Origin: Pycnopodia helianthoides
Taxonomy: Eukaryota; Echinodermata; Asteroidea; Forcipulatida; Asteriidae
NCBI GenBank assembly: GCA_032158295.1
Contig: CM063253.1
Coordinates: forward strand, 2,387,001-2,451,000
Length of the DNA: 64,000 bases
Reading direction: 5' to 3'
The notes beneath the pieces were generated by a model. The model did no database searches. It saw only the letters and a list, made by a program, of their open reading frames with translations, and had not been told where the DNA came from. Both the position numbers and the translations under genes were made by a program. Below, one piece after another: positions 22,601 to 31,700 of the stretch (positions are counted from its first letter, which is position 1; the number at the start of each line of letters is the position of its first letter).

Positions 22601-24289
22601 ATATAGCGCTCATATCCGTCACTCAGTGACGCTCAAGGCGCTTCAACATTAAGTATTTTCCTGCAAGGTATTGTGGAGCTCTGTTTTTGAAGTATTAGAC
22701 CTATTCCTTTTACATAGCACCATGTAATGGTTTACAAGGTGCTGTGGCGCAATATGCAGCCAATCAAAGCAGGAACACCGGGGCAAACCCCTTCTCTTTG
22801 CGATAAGTGCACTGGGTTCTTTTAGGTGCATTACACAACACACGGGACATAAGGCTTTACGTCCCATCTGAAATACGCCCGTAGATAAAGCACTATATAC
22901 AAATTTGTTATTATTTACTATGAGGACTTCCAGGTCTATTAAGCCAGGTTCTACCTGCCAATGCTATTTCATGTTTATTCATGTTCTCCCCCCATCAGCT
23001 TTATCCCCTCTGGCTGTGTCCGTTTCTTTTACCCTCCCTCCCTGGAATGGTACATCCCAAAGACGACAAGGACGAAATGTACGTGGACATTGGAGCTTAT
23101 GGCACCCCCAAAACAAAGAACTTTCAGTTTGTTGAAACTACACGACGTTTGGAGGAGTTTGTGCGCAGCGTTAATGGGTTCGTATGCTTTGTAGTTTTTA
23201 TTTAGTTCAACTCTAGTAGTGTCTCATCGATGGACCACTGAGATTCCAAATGAAAACAGGGCCCAATTTCATAAAGCCTGTAAGCACAAAAACTTGCTAA
23301 GCACAGAAAATATTGCTAAGAAGAAACAGGTAACCAGCCGAAATTCCATGAAATTTACATTGTTACTACCGATGCTCCACTTACTATTGCTTAACAAAGA
23401 AATTTCTTAGCAGTACTTTCTGCTAAACAGCTTTATAAAATTGGGCCCAGGCCAGCTTAAATCAGGTGCAACAATGCATAAAGAAAGTAAATACTTGCAT
23501 TGTCAACACTAATTTGAGGTTTGCGCTTATCTTAAGCTGCCCTCAGGTCGACCTTGTGACGACACAAAAACAGTCAGTGACTAACTTTTCAGGATGATGC
23601 TGCGCCTGAGCTAAGACCGTCAGGAACAAATCAAACGCCAATTGTTTACGACCCGAGTATAACTATGATGATGTTAAGACAATCAGCATCAGTCGCAGAC
23701 AGAAAAAAATCAACAGTCTCAAGAGTAGAAACATTCCTACTTCTGCCAACTGTTCCAACAGGCTGGAATCGATCAATAGATTTTACATTAAGTAGTGTAT
23801 ATCTTAATTTGCGTTGCGCGTAAGTAGCGCCCGTGTAAGCTTGCGCGACAACACGCGTACTGCTATTAACGCCTAGCACGCTTTAGCAATTGGTCTTTGA
23901 TCGTGGGTGACATGAGCATGGTTTTGACAGGGTGGCACGGGTTCCACGACATTCACATGATTTCTCATTTATAGTGACCTGAGCATTATTTTTCCACGGT
24001 TCCAACGCAGACCCAACAAAACACACGTCGACCTCAGGCCAACTTTATTCACTGTTCAAATTAATTGAACACATATGTTTTCCAGTCATGGGACATCTTC
24101 CAGCAATGGTCTTATTCTTCTTCATGTTATTATAGATTCCAGATGCTGTATGCCGACACTCACATGACCAGGGAGGAATTCCGCGTAATGTTTGATCACT
24201 CTCTGTATGACAAGCTTAGAGACAAGTTGGACTGTAAACAAGCTTTCCCTGAGATCTATGACAAGATCAGCCGAGCTGTTCGCATCTGA
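13624..24289 (+). CDS. DHCR24: delta(24)-sterol reductase (DHCR24/seladin-1), nine coding exons
   Basis: Coding exons are 13624-13866, 14799-14922, 17060-17197, 18808-18926, 20154-20420, 21302-21442, 22361-22558, 22999-23177 and 24136-24289; they total 1563 nt (520 aa plus stop; human is 516). The enzyme is an FAD-dependent membrane oxidoreductase that uses NADPH to reduce the C24-C25 double bond of desmosterol-type sterols, at the ER. Visible signatures are an N-terminal membrane region (residues ~1-60, with [20 protein letters not shown]), the FAD_binding_4 segment [26 protein letters not shown], the flavin-site [14 protein letters not shown], the [19 protein letters not shown] block and a C-terminal DIGAYG region. 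The start follows from similarity; a TTG in the same frame at 13594 has no support. A likely 5' UTR acceptor lies at 13536-13537 (TTTGCAG). Introns hold many repeats, and the exon 5 donor region is tandemly copied downstream. Confidence 0.97.
14490..14680 (+). repeat. tRNA-derived SINE, family 1
   Basis: A leader (GGCACCCCGAACAAAGGTAT, then CAAAATAGGGAGACC) is followed by a tRNA-like body with A-box-like TTGCTCAGTCGGTAGA and B-box GGTTCAAGTCC (about 14573-14646). The body does not fold as a functional tRNA, and the unit recurs at 19030, 38100 and 39975. It lies in DHCR24 intron 1. Confidence 0.75.
15243..15408 (-). repeat. dispersed repeat with CAGGCCTGGAATT ends
   Basis: About 166 bp with inverted ends (CAGGCCCTGGAATTT at left, AATTCCAGGCCTG at right) and an internal palindrome GAGGCCATGGCCTC. 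A second copy lies at 40545-40712 in LRRC40, in opposite orientation. It is in DHCR24 intron 2 and is non-coding. Confidence 0.75.
16412..16735 (+). repeat. degenerate minisatellite, ~20-bp unit
   Basis: Imperfect tandem repeats around GGGACCACAGGACCCCTGAC, about 14-16 units with a C10 run near 16469. It lies in DHCR24 intron 2. ORFs on both strands across it are repeat artefacts. Confidence 0.85.
16806..17020 (+). repeat. SINE family 3, partial
   Basis: Segment from TTAATTCTGGTTGTGAAG through TTTCAGTTTTAGATGTGGG to AACCCAATCC. It recurs at 27795-28060 and, inverted, at 60800-61065. The latter two copies carry a tRNA-like head; this copy keeps only the body. It ends ~40 bases before DHCR24 exon 3. 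Confidence 0.7.
17204..17675. repeat. inverted-terminal-repeat element abutting DHCR24 exon 3
   Basis: The left arm begins six bases past the exon 3 end and includes GTGACCTGCTCT and ATGAGTCTGATGT. The right arm at ~17633-17675 is its diverged complement (ACATCAGACTCATTTTCA, AGAGCGGGTCACA, TTGTTTG). The AT-rich interior has no coding capacity. The element is therefore inserted almost at the 5' splice site. Confidence 0.65.
17699..17984. repeat. 286-bp fold-back element
   Basis: Long imperfect inverted repeat. The left arm begins GGAAGGAACTATAAATAAAT and the right arm ends in its complement TAGTTCCTTCC. Inner arms include GAGCCGGTGTGGTCTCGAC and its complement. The loop contains CCTGAAGATGAGCAG followed by TTCGAAACGTCGAG, a motif I associate with 3' regions of Penelope-like and related retroelements. 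It lies in DHCR24 intron 3. Confidence 0.75.
18070..18268. repeat. MITE family F (GGGCCCAATTTCATA ends)
   Basis: About 200 bp with inverted ends GGGCCCAATTTCATAG and CTATGAAATTGGGCCC. The interior includes GTAGCTAAGCACAAC and TGCTTAGCAG. Other copies are at 23257-23450, 35579-35780, 36414-36610 and 59528-59780. It lies in DHCR24 intron 3. Confidence 0.85.
19030..19235 (-). repeat. tRNA-derived SINE, family 1, inverted
   Basis: On the minus strand the order is leader (AGGGAGACCGCC), A-box-like TAGTTCAGTTGGAAGAGC, then B-box GGTTCAAATCC. The plus strand shows AACCAACGACCTCCGGATTA and CTGAACTATCTAGCCC. It lies in DHCR24 intron 4. Confidence 0.75.
19319..19945 (+). repeat. minisatellite of AAGTTGACTT/AAGTCAACTT units
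   Basis: Tandem, diverged ~57-60-bp units alternating ACCAAGTTGACTTACTGAAA with AATAAAGTCAACTTGTTCTG and GATAATTTATTTTGCC. Each unit contains a short sequence and its own complement, so single units can fold. It is interrupted at ~19705-19780 by unrelated DNA. It lies in DHCR24 intron 4. Confidence 0.85.
20382..20720 (+). repeat. tandem copies of the DHCR24 exon 5 end with splice donor
   Basis: The last 39 bases of exon 5 (from ATGACGGCCAATATGACGG to GAGCAGAAG) plus GTAAG and ~60 bases of intron recur downstream at 20483 and 20563, with a truncated fourth copy at 20670. The second and third copies keep AACAGAAG followed by GTAAGACTC, so intact-looking donors lie at 20523-20524 and 20603-20604. 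The copies carry substitutions and small indels, so they are not recent identical duplicates. They make ORFs with C- and P-rich tails that are not coding. Confidence 0.88.
21667..21890 (+). repeat. minisatellite, GGATAGCTACTGGGGTTGAA units
   Basis: About seven to eight imperfect units of ~27-30 bp (TGATAGCTACAGGGTTGAAGG and variants). It lies in DHCR24 intron 6. Confidence 0.9.
22099..22325. repeat. MITE with TAGACCCTTCCCATGAAATATG ends
   Basis: About 225 bp with inverted termini (ACCCTTCCCATGAAATATG and CATATTTCATGGGAAGGAT). The interior is GC-rich with GCATGCG and CGCACGCGCG motifs. It lies in DHCR24 intron 6, ending ~35 bases before exon 7 and so overlapping the branch-point zone. Confidence 0.75.
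22580..22915 (-). repeat. SINE family 2, 3' part
   Basis: Matches the body of the SINE at 29435-29850 and 56795-57180. Shared segments are TTCTTATATAGCGCTCATAT, CACCATGTAATGGTTTACAA and GGAACACCGGGGCAAACCCC. The tRNA-like head is absent. It lies in DHCR24 intron 7. Confidence 0.75.
23257..23450. repeat. MITE family F
   Basis: GGGCCCAATTTCATAAAGC at left and ATAAAATTGGGCCCAG at right, in DHCR24 intron 8. Confidence 0.8.
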
Positions 24290-25784
24290 GTCATGGCATA
24301 ATTTTTGCTTGATTTCTGTCGAATTTTATTGATTAATACGATTGTGTGATACATCCTTTAAAAAACACCTTATTAAATTGTTTTAACCCTTTAGAGACAT
24401 TGCTAATATATTTCATTTTTTAAATCAAATTTTTATTCAAAAATAGCATAAAAAGAAGTGTTGTTTTGCTTTAAGAAATTGGAATACTATGCTAACATAA
24501 ACATTGGAAAATGTAACTTAATCTCAAAAGGATTAATACGATTCTTTTAAATGTGTTTTGAGCCAATCAGAAACAACAATTTCTGCAACATATAATTACA
24601 AGTAGATAAGTAAGAAAAATACAAATCATGATGACCCCAACACGCAGAGACGGCCTCACAGCCCATACAGACATTTCTTTCATGACATATCGCCTAACTC
24701 ACAAAGTCGTACGGCGACTTCAATGTGAGGGCTACATTTAACTGATTTGTGCTGTCCACCCAAATCAACTGCCACCAGGTCCACCTACTCCTGGGGCTGA
24801 AACAGGGTTACCCCCTTCACAGTCCGTAAGGATGTAGGCATCCATCATCCACTAGGAGCCTGGCTGGTACAGCAGAATGCACTACCTTCCCAACTTTTTA
24901 CAAAGCAATTATGGTTAAGTGCCTTGCTCAAGGGCACAAAACGACCCAAGCAGCCAGCCATCGAGTGTCAAGATCACAAGTGAGAACTTGGTTATGAAAC
25001 AAAATCGTTTTGACACTAGCACAAATACCATGGTTGACAGTCTTCATTCTTAAAGGTACAGATGAATTTTTGTCTATTTTCGTATGCAAAATTATACTTA
25101 ACAGAATCTTAATTGGTTACAAAGTTAAAAGTTTTCCAAACATTAGCTTTCATCATGTTTTCAGAATTTCGTGTCATTATCCATTACTGCTCATGAACAA
25201 AATTTACAATTTCAGTTAAAAACTGTCTATAAATTATCTTTTCTAACATCGTACTTAAAAATATTGTGGTTTGAACTACTTAACAGAATCTTAATTAGTT
25301 GTTGTATTTCAGATAGTCTGATCCGTCCATTGTCAATTGGTTCTACTTATTGCGATATGATTTCAAAAATATATTCACTCTGGATTTATATATGTTGTAT
25401 TATAATAATATATTAAAGAGAAAAAGCATGCCTCTCCAGGTACCTTTACATAATTTTCATATCAAGTATTTTGGACTGATATTTGTTTCAGGATAATTGC
25501 TACTGTTACCAATCGACTGTATTTTTGACCAAATTTTCTTGCATCACGATTATTATCTAATTTTGACTGCATGTATGTTAATTTCTTGTATCAACACTAA
25601 TCAATGGCTAAATAAACAAAAATACTTGTTTTGCATCACGTTAACTGGTTCACACATGTGCCCTCACGCGGTAAAAATGACTGGAAATTGAATTCCGTCT
25701 GAAAGTTAGAAATTTATTTTTATGAAAATTAATACTATACTCTGTAGGTCTTAATAGAGAAACATGTTTTCTTAACATTGTAAC
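24290..25784. other. DHCR24 3' UTR and tail-to-tail spacer
   Basis: An ATTAAA at ~24373 may serve as the DHCR24 poly(A) signal. Positions ~24640-24990 look like an old interspersed repeat (TTAAGTGCCTTGCTCAAGG occurs near 24914) but could not be classed. Positions 25050-25452 may be another TTAA-type element, with AAAGGTAC near the left and GTACCTTT near the right. No gene is seen. Confidence 0.4.
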
Positions 25785-26023
25785 TTAAAGGCACTGGACA
25801 CTATTGGTAACTACTCAAAATAATTGTTAGCATAAAAAACTTACTTGGTAACGAGCAATGGAGAGCTGTTGATAGTATAAAACATTCTGAAGTAACGTAG
25901 TTTTTGAGAAAGAAGTAATTTCTCAGTAAAATATTTGAATTGATTTTGAGACCTCAGGCGTGAGGTCTCGAAATCAAGCATCTGAAAGCGCACAACTTTG
26001 TGTGACGAGGGTGTTTTTTCTTC
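25785..26023 (-). repeat. MITE family A, truncated
   Basis: Runs from TTAAAGGCACTGGACAC to GTGTTTTTTCTTCC, then stops abruptly at a G-rich tract. A short internal deletion removes the GTGAGAAACGGCTCC segment. Confidence 0.8.
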
Positions 26024-26040
26024 CGGGGGCAAAAACAATA

Positions 26041-26166
26041 TACTTCCGAGGGTGGGGTAAGGGGTTGGGGAAGGGGAGGAGGGGAGGGGAGGAGGGGAGG
26101 ATGGATGGGGAAGGGGTGGTGGAAGGGCAGGGTCGGGTTTGGAGGGGAGGAGAGGAGGAGGGTAGC
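26041..26166 (+). repeat. purine-rich GGGGA tract
   Basis: About 125 bp of G-runs (GGGGAAGGGGAGGAGGGGAG and similar) with almost no pyrimidines on the plus strand. It has many runs of four or more G, so quadruplex or triplex formation is plausible. The ORFs here are compositional. Confidence 0.85.
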
Positions 26167-26275
26167 AGGACCAATTTACACAACCTAAATTCTCTTTAAA
26201 AGGTTAAATGCCACTGTTTATTTCAACCTTGACATTTGAACCACAAATTCAGTAGGCTTCTGTATTGTAAGGCTA

Positions 26276-26480
26276 AGACCAATCCACACACCAAGTTTTG
26301 ATTTGATATGCCAAGTCCTTCTTGAGTTAACACTCGGACAAGATTTCTTTTGTTTTAGCCATAATGACCTTGCCATTTGACTGGGGGGGGGTCCACAAAC
26401 AATACACTTTCGAGGGACCCCAAGACCAATCCATACACCAAGTTTTGAGCTGACATTTGAGTCCTCCTCGAGTTATAATT
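26276..26480 (+). repeat. partly duplicated dispersed repeat
   Basis: AAGACCAATCCACACACCAA at ~26276 recurs with one change at ~26423, and the second copy is preceded by CACTTTCGAGGGACCCC. It runs into a CA-rich stretch (26483-26560). It probably belongs to an old interspersed repeat; the family is not recognised. Confidence 0.5.
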
Positions 26481-26733
26481 TCCACACACACACGCACACA
26501 CGAACACGCCCACAAACAGACAACCCATATAACACCCATGCACACACACACACACACGTGTGTAAACACCTGCAATCGGGGACCTCCTATTGTCCCTCTT
26601 TTGTTTGTACTCTAACTTTTTGGCAACAGCTCTCATTGGTTTTGTACACGTTTTCCAACTGGGGACCTTTCCCCAAACGGGGACCCTATTGTCCTCTTTT
26701 GTTATAGGTCCCCGGTTTGAATGTGTATACCTA

Positions 26734-26735
<2 letters not shown>

Positions 26736-26775
<40 letters not shown>
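26736..26775 (+). repeat. (CA)n microsatellite
   Basis: Twenty uninterrupted CA dinucleotides. Confidence 0.97.
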
Positions 26776-26776
<1 letters not shown>

Positions 26777-27293
26777 CCGGAAGGACATGTCAGAAACAGT
26801 ATGCCCCTTCGGTGGCTTCGCCAATCGCGGGGCATAAAAAGGACTAAATTTTAAAAAGTGCACTTACACAAGAATTTATTTTACACTAAAAAAACACAAC
26901 TTTGAAACACGGACAAAGTTGGTTATTTAACCCATATGAGCCTGACTGGTCACAGTAACTAAACACTGTTCCTGCCTAAGCCACGCATCACTCACTGCTT
27001 CATTGCAATAAACATTCATTATTTACTGCCTTGCAAGTTAACATATCCCAACAAACTGTATACCAACGGAAAGAGTATCTCCTGCTCTTTATCATGGTAT
27101 ATGTTTTGTCATGCTTCCCATCTCATATCACTAGTAATAAGATTTTAAAGAAAGACACTTCTTAAATAAACGTCTTGTTTTATCTACAAGTTTTCCCGTA
27201 GGTAGGCGCTAACAGTGTGTTCTACAGGAAATCCCGTAGTTTGGCAGATACGGGTTAAATGAGAGATGTGAATCACGTTAAAATATTATCAAG

Positions 27294-27299
27294 TTTATT
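27294..27299 (-). terminator. candidate poly(A) signal, PNKP-like gene
   Basis: AATAAA on the minus strand about 40 bases after the conserved stop codon at 27341-27339. It is close to the stop but in the expected order. Confidence 0.45.
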
Positions 27300-27338
27300 A
27301 CTTGATAATCTCCAGTTATTGCAAAACTATCCAATTAC

Positions 27339-28715
27339 TCATTCACAAGTCCACTGCTGAAACAGAGCTTTGTCTTCGTCGCTGTTAAACAAAGGCCGGA
27401 ATGGTATCTTCACAATACCGTCTAAACCTTCGGATTTGACCGGCTCTGTGTAGTGCTTCTTGTAGGTGTTGTAGCCGACCTTCGGGACGCGGCGGACTTT
27501 GCGTCGGTTTGCGTCTGCCTCATGAAGTTCAAGTGCTTCGCTAGCTCCAGTGATGTATCCATGACGAAACAACGCACTTTGTATTCTGAGCAGTAACGAC
27601 AAAGGAAAGTGAAGAAATTAGAGGTTAATTATAAGTCATATGAAGTGTTAATCAAGACCAAGGAATAGTACAACTAAGTTGCCCTCTACTTTAATGAGCT
27701 AAGTAATGAGAATTACATTGAAACATACATGTTGATCAATAACATAAAACAAAAAAAATACAAAATTATGGCTGCGGTATTTTATTTAATTTCATTTAAT
27801 TTAATAATTCTGGTTGTGAAGTCAAGAACCCTCAGAAAAGCAAACTTAATCACCATACTAGCCAAGAACCCCATTGGGAGATGACAAGGAAGGAAGTTTC
27901 AGTTTTAGATGTGGGAGGAAAACCCCAGAGAAATATTCCAGGGAAAACCCACGCAATCAGGCACTGAAAAACCCAATCCACATAGTTCCCCCCGGCAGGA
28001 TTCGAACTGGGGTCCTAGAGGTGGAAGGCGCGGAAAGACACCACTACACCAACCCGATCGCCTATACATACTTGTCTATACATTCAATGCAGTTCTTGAG
28101 TAACGTCATCACAAATCATATTACACCCACTTTGTAGGCTCTCCACAAAGCTATTCATAAAATGATACTCTGGGATTTGCTGGCAAGGGTGTCACATACA
28201 TTACACTTGAGCCCTTTGACACGAGAGCAATTTAGCAGGGGTCCCTTGGTTTATTTTGGCATGGTTGTAAAATTTTACAAGCTGTACTTCTCTGGACTGT
28301 TCTAGGCCCCTTGTGTAATCTTCTAAAACATTGTTTGATTTTGTCGGGGCCTACGACAAAATCTTCCGCCAGCAGAAATGTTGGCGAAGGACGTGCGCGA
28401 AATCATCGTGTGAAGGGAATCTTTGGGGAACACTTGACTAAATTGCAATAAAGTAAAAACTAGTTATCTTACTGGCATCAGTGGCAAGCTTGATGTAATG
28501 TGCCCTGGCAACCGCTGATGGATTTGTGTTATCTACGACCACACTCTGTCCCTCCTTGATGGCCTCTTTGGTGGCTTTGAGACACTTTGCTTGTGTCTGG
28601 AGGGTGTCTCTGTTGACATGAACGTAACCGTGGGGTAGGAGGTATTTCTTCACGATGGTGCTCTTTCCGGAGGCAGGGAAGCCGACCATGATGATCAGCT
28701 CCTTGTTCTGGTTGA

Positions 28716-28746
<31 letters not shown>

Positions 28747-31700
28747 TAAGTTCATTCAGGCATATCACGATACATACAAAAATATACAATATACAGAGTA
28801 AAAAAAATCAAATCTGTATACCCCCCCCCCAATAAACAGCAAGAAATGCAATCAATAAAATACAAATATCACAGAAAAAAGTACATTGCAAAAAAAATGC
28901 ACTAAAAAGGACCAAAACAAAGTATATAATTAAATGAATAAAAATAAATAAACACAAAATTCCATGTTATATAATCAAAGGTACTAAACACAATATTAAA
29001 ACAATCCATGGTTAAAAATACAACAAATTGTAGGCCTACACTATATATTAACATTGGTAAGAAAAAGCAAATATTATTAATCTTTTGAAATCTGCTTATA
29101 ATAAGCAAATTTTTAAAAGAAATGTTTTACATCAAGACTGGAAAGGACTTGAACAAACATAAGCGAATGTAAAGTTGAAGACCAAGATTTTCAAATGCAC
29201 ATTCTTTGTACAGAATTTAGGAGTTGTTATCACCAGATTGAGACTAATCTTCATCTGGTAATTACTTTCAAATCCTAAACTCGGCACATACATTACTAAA
29301 CAATAAAATGATATCAATAACCCATCTCTTATCCATAAAGAGATTTATAAACCAGTAACAATAATTTAAAGTACAGTTGTTTGTTGAATGGGGAGCCAGC
29401 GAAACTCAATGAGAGTGTTTCCCACCCAATATTGTCATAAAAATAACAGTACGTAGTTCTTATATAGCGCTTTATCACACCCGATGGGCGTCTCAAAGCG
29501 CTCAGTATTTTTTCCTGTTAGGTATGCTGAGCTACATTTTGTATGAGACCTTTTTCCTTTACATAGCACCATGTAATGGTTTACAAGGTGCTGTGGCGCA
29601 ATAGGCAGCCAATCAAACCAGGAACACCGGGGCAAACCCCTTTAGGATAAGTGTACTGGGTTCTTTTACGTACCTTACACAACACACGGGACCTACGGCT
29701 TCATGCAGCAAAGTGTCTTGCTGAAGGACACAAGTGTCACGACCGGGACTCGAACCCACACTCTGCTGGTCAGAAACACCAGAGCTTGAGTCTGTTAATC
29801 TTATCCGCTTGGCCACGATGCACAAGCCCTGGCAGGTCACTTCTTATATATTCTAGTTGTGAGCCCAAGGATTCTCAGACAGGTCAGAAAAGTGATGTTA
29901 CTCACTATACTAGCCAAGAACCCAAACTCGAGATCTGTGTTGTACGTCTTCATCAAAGAAGTGACTGTGACAAAGTGAAAGATAGAATTCAAGCCCCCAA
30001 AACTTGTTATGTTCTGACGCTTTTAAGCAGAAGCGTAAGAACATAACAATTTTGCATTACCTGCAACGCCCGAGTGAGAGCGCGCGCGGCAATCGCAAGC
30101 TAATGACATTTTGCTGTGCAACGTTAATCGAAGACAGATTAGTATTACGCTGAGTATAAGGCCTTTAATCCTTAGGGTGATAAAAGGAATTGTTCAAGCT
30201 GGACATATTTTCAAAAGCAACTGATTTTTCTTACCTTAGAATGATAGCTGTCTTGCTGCTTTCCCTCACAGCCTTTCAAAACCTCCACAGGGTCGACTGA
30301 GTGCCATTCAAACGGCGGTGGTTTCTCTCCGAAGAAATACTCCTCAGGTGTCTTGAAATCAATTCCCACGTTGGCGGCAAACATCCGGTCTCCGCAGGAG
30401 AAGTCCTTCTTCTTCCCCGGCGCCCAGTTTTTGGCTCTTCCGGCAGCATCGCCGACGTAGTAAGAGGCGGACATATCCGGCTGGATACCGTCATTGTGAT
30501 CCTTCACCATCAGGTCCCACATCTTCGTCCCTGGTTTACGAAAGTCATTCTCACCAGTAGCTACAAAAACCTGAAAAAAAGTCAACGTTCGGTAAATAAT
30601 CCAGGGCTCACCATTAACACAACAAGCCTTTCTAGTAAGAAATGCTATGGGCTAGTAAACACCACTCAATTGAAAAAAAAATGGAGTTTAACAAAACTGG
30701 TTGTGATCGCTACCATTAATACATCAGAGAGATAATGACAATACATAAATCTTAAATGTTAATGTCAAATAGATGTTAAATTTGCATCGGGATAAAGAAT
30801 AGGCCTATATTATTTGGTTTTGCCTTACACCGATGTGTGTAAAGCCCTGTATACTCAGTCCTTTCCCGAGTCCAGTGTACCGAGTATAAAGTGCTTAATA
30901 CACCTGTGTATGGGCAAAAACTAAATAAACAAAATTACCACATAAAATGTTGCGGTAATCGCTGTTACAATATAGAATTTGAACTGCCTCTAGCCACCGG
31001 GCTAGCTCGATGGTCTAGTATAGTAAGACATCTGCTCTAGCATAAAAAAAGGTTATGGCCGTTGGTGCAAATTAAACAAGCTTTCACATGGAAACTTCTA
31101 AAGAATAACCCGTTATAGGGTTGACTTGATATAGACAAAAATCACAAAGTTAAACATTCAGGCAGCACTCAAAATATAAAAAGACAACAAGAAATTGCAG
31201 AGTACAGCAAAAAATCATGAAATAAAATGCTAGCATAACAATTGTACAACAGTTTTTTTAAGAACTGTCTGAATAAATATTATTAGTTAAAAATTGCCAC
31301 AATCACAGATAATAAAACAGACGAAAAAATGAACAAGAGTATGTAAAAGCAGACAATGTAAGACAAAAAAAGAAAGGAATCGAAAAAGAAAATACAGATT
31401 ACAGCAAACCGATGTCACCCCCCCCCCAATTAATTCATCTGGAAAAAGAGTTGTTGTACTGTCTGATGGCCGATGGGGGAGAAAGAAAACCCTGAACCGG
31501 TTTGTGTTAACACTTGAGTATTAGAGAAAGTAGCAATCATGTGAATGCTAACTGACTATTGACATGATTGATAAATACCTGTATAGGAATATTCAACTCA
31601 TTTATGATCTTGTTGACCTTCTTCTGCCATCCCACTGGTTGTTCGTGACCTTTTTCCATTCCTCGTTGATTGGTGATAAGGACTATCTTGTAGCCATCTT

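Noticed and set aside
30301..30735. Plus-strand ORF of 144 codons opposite PNKP
   Set aside because: It is the antisense shadow of PNKP exon 3 extended into intron, without homology or a splice pattern.
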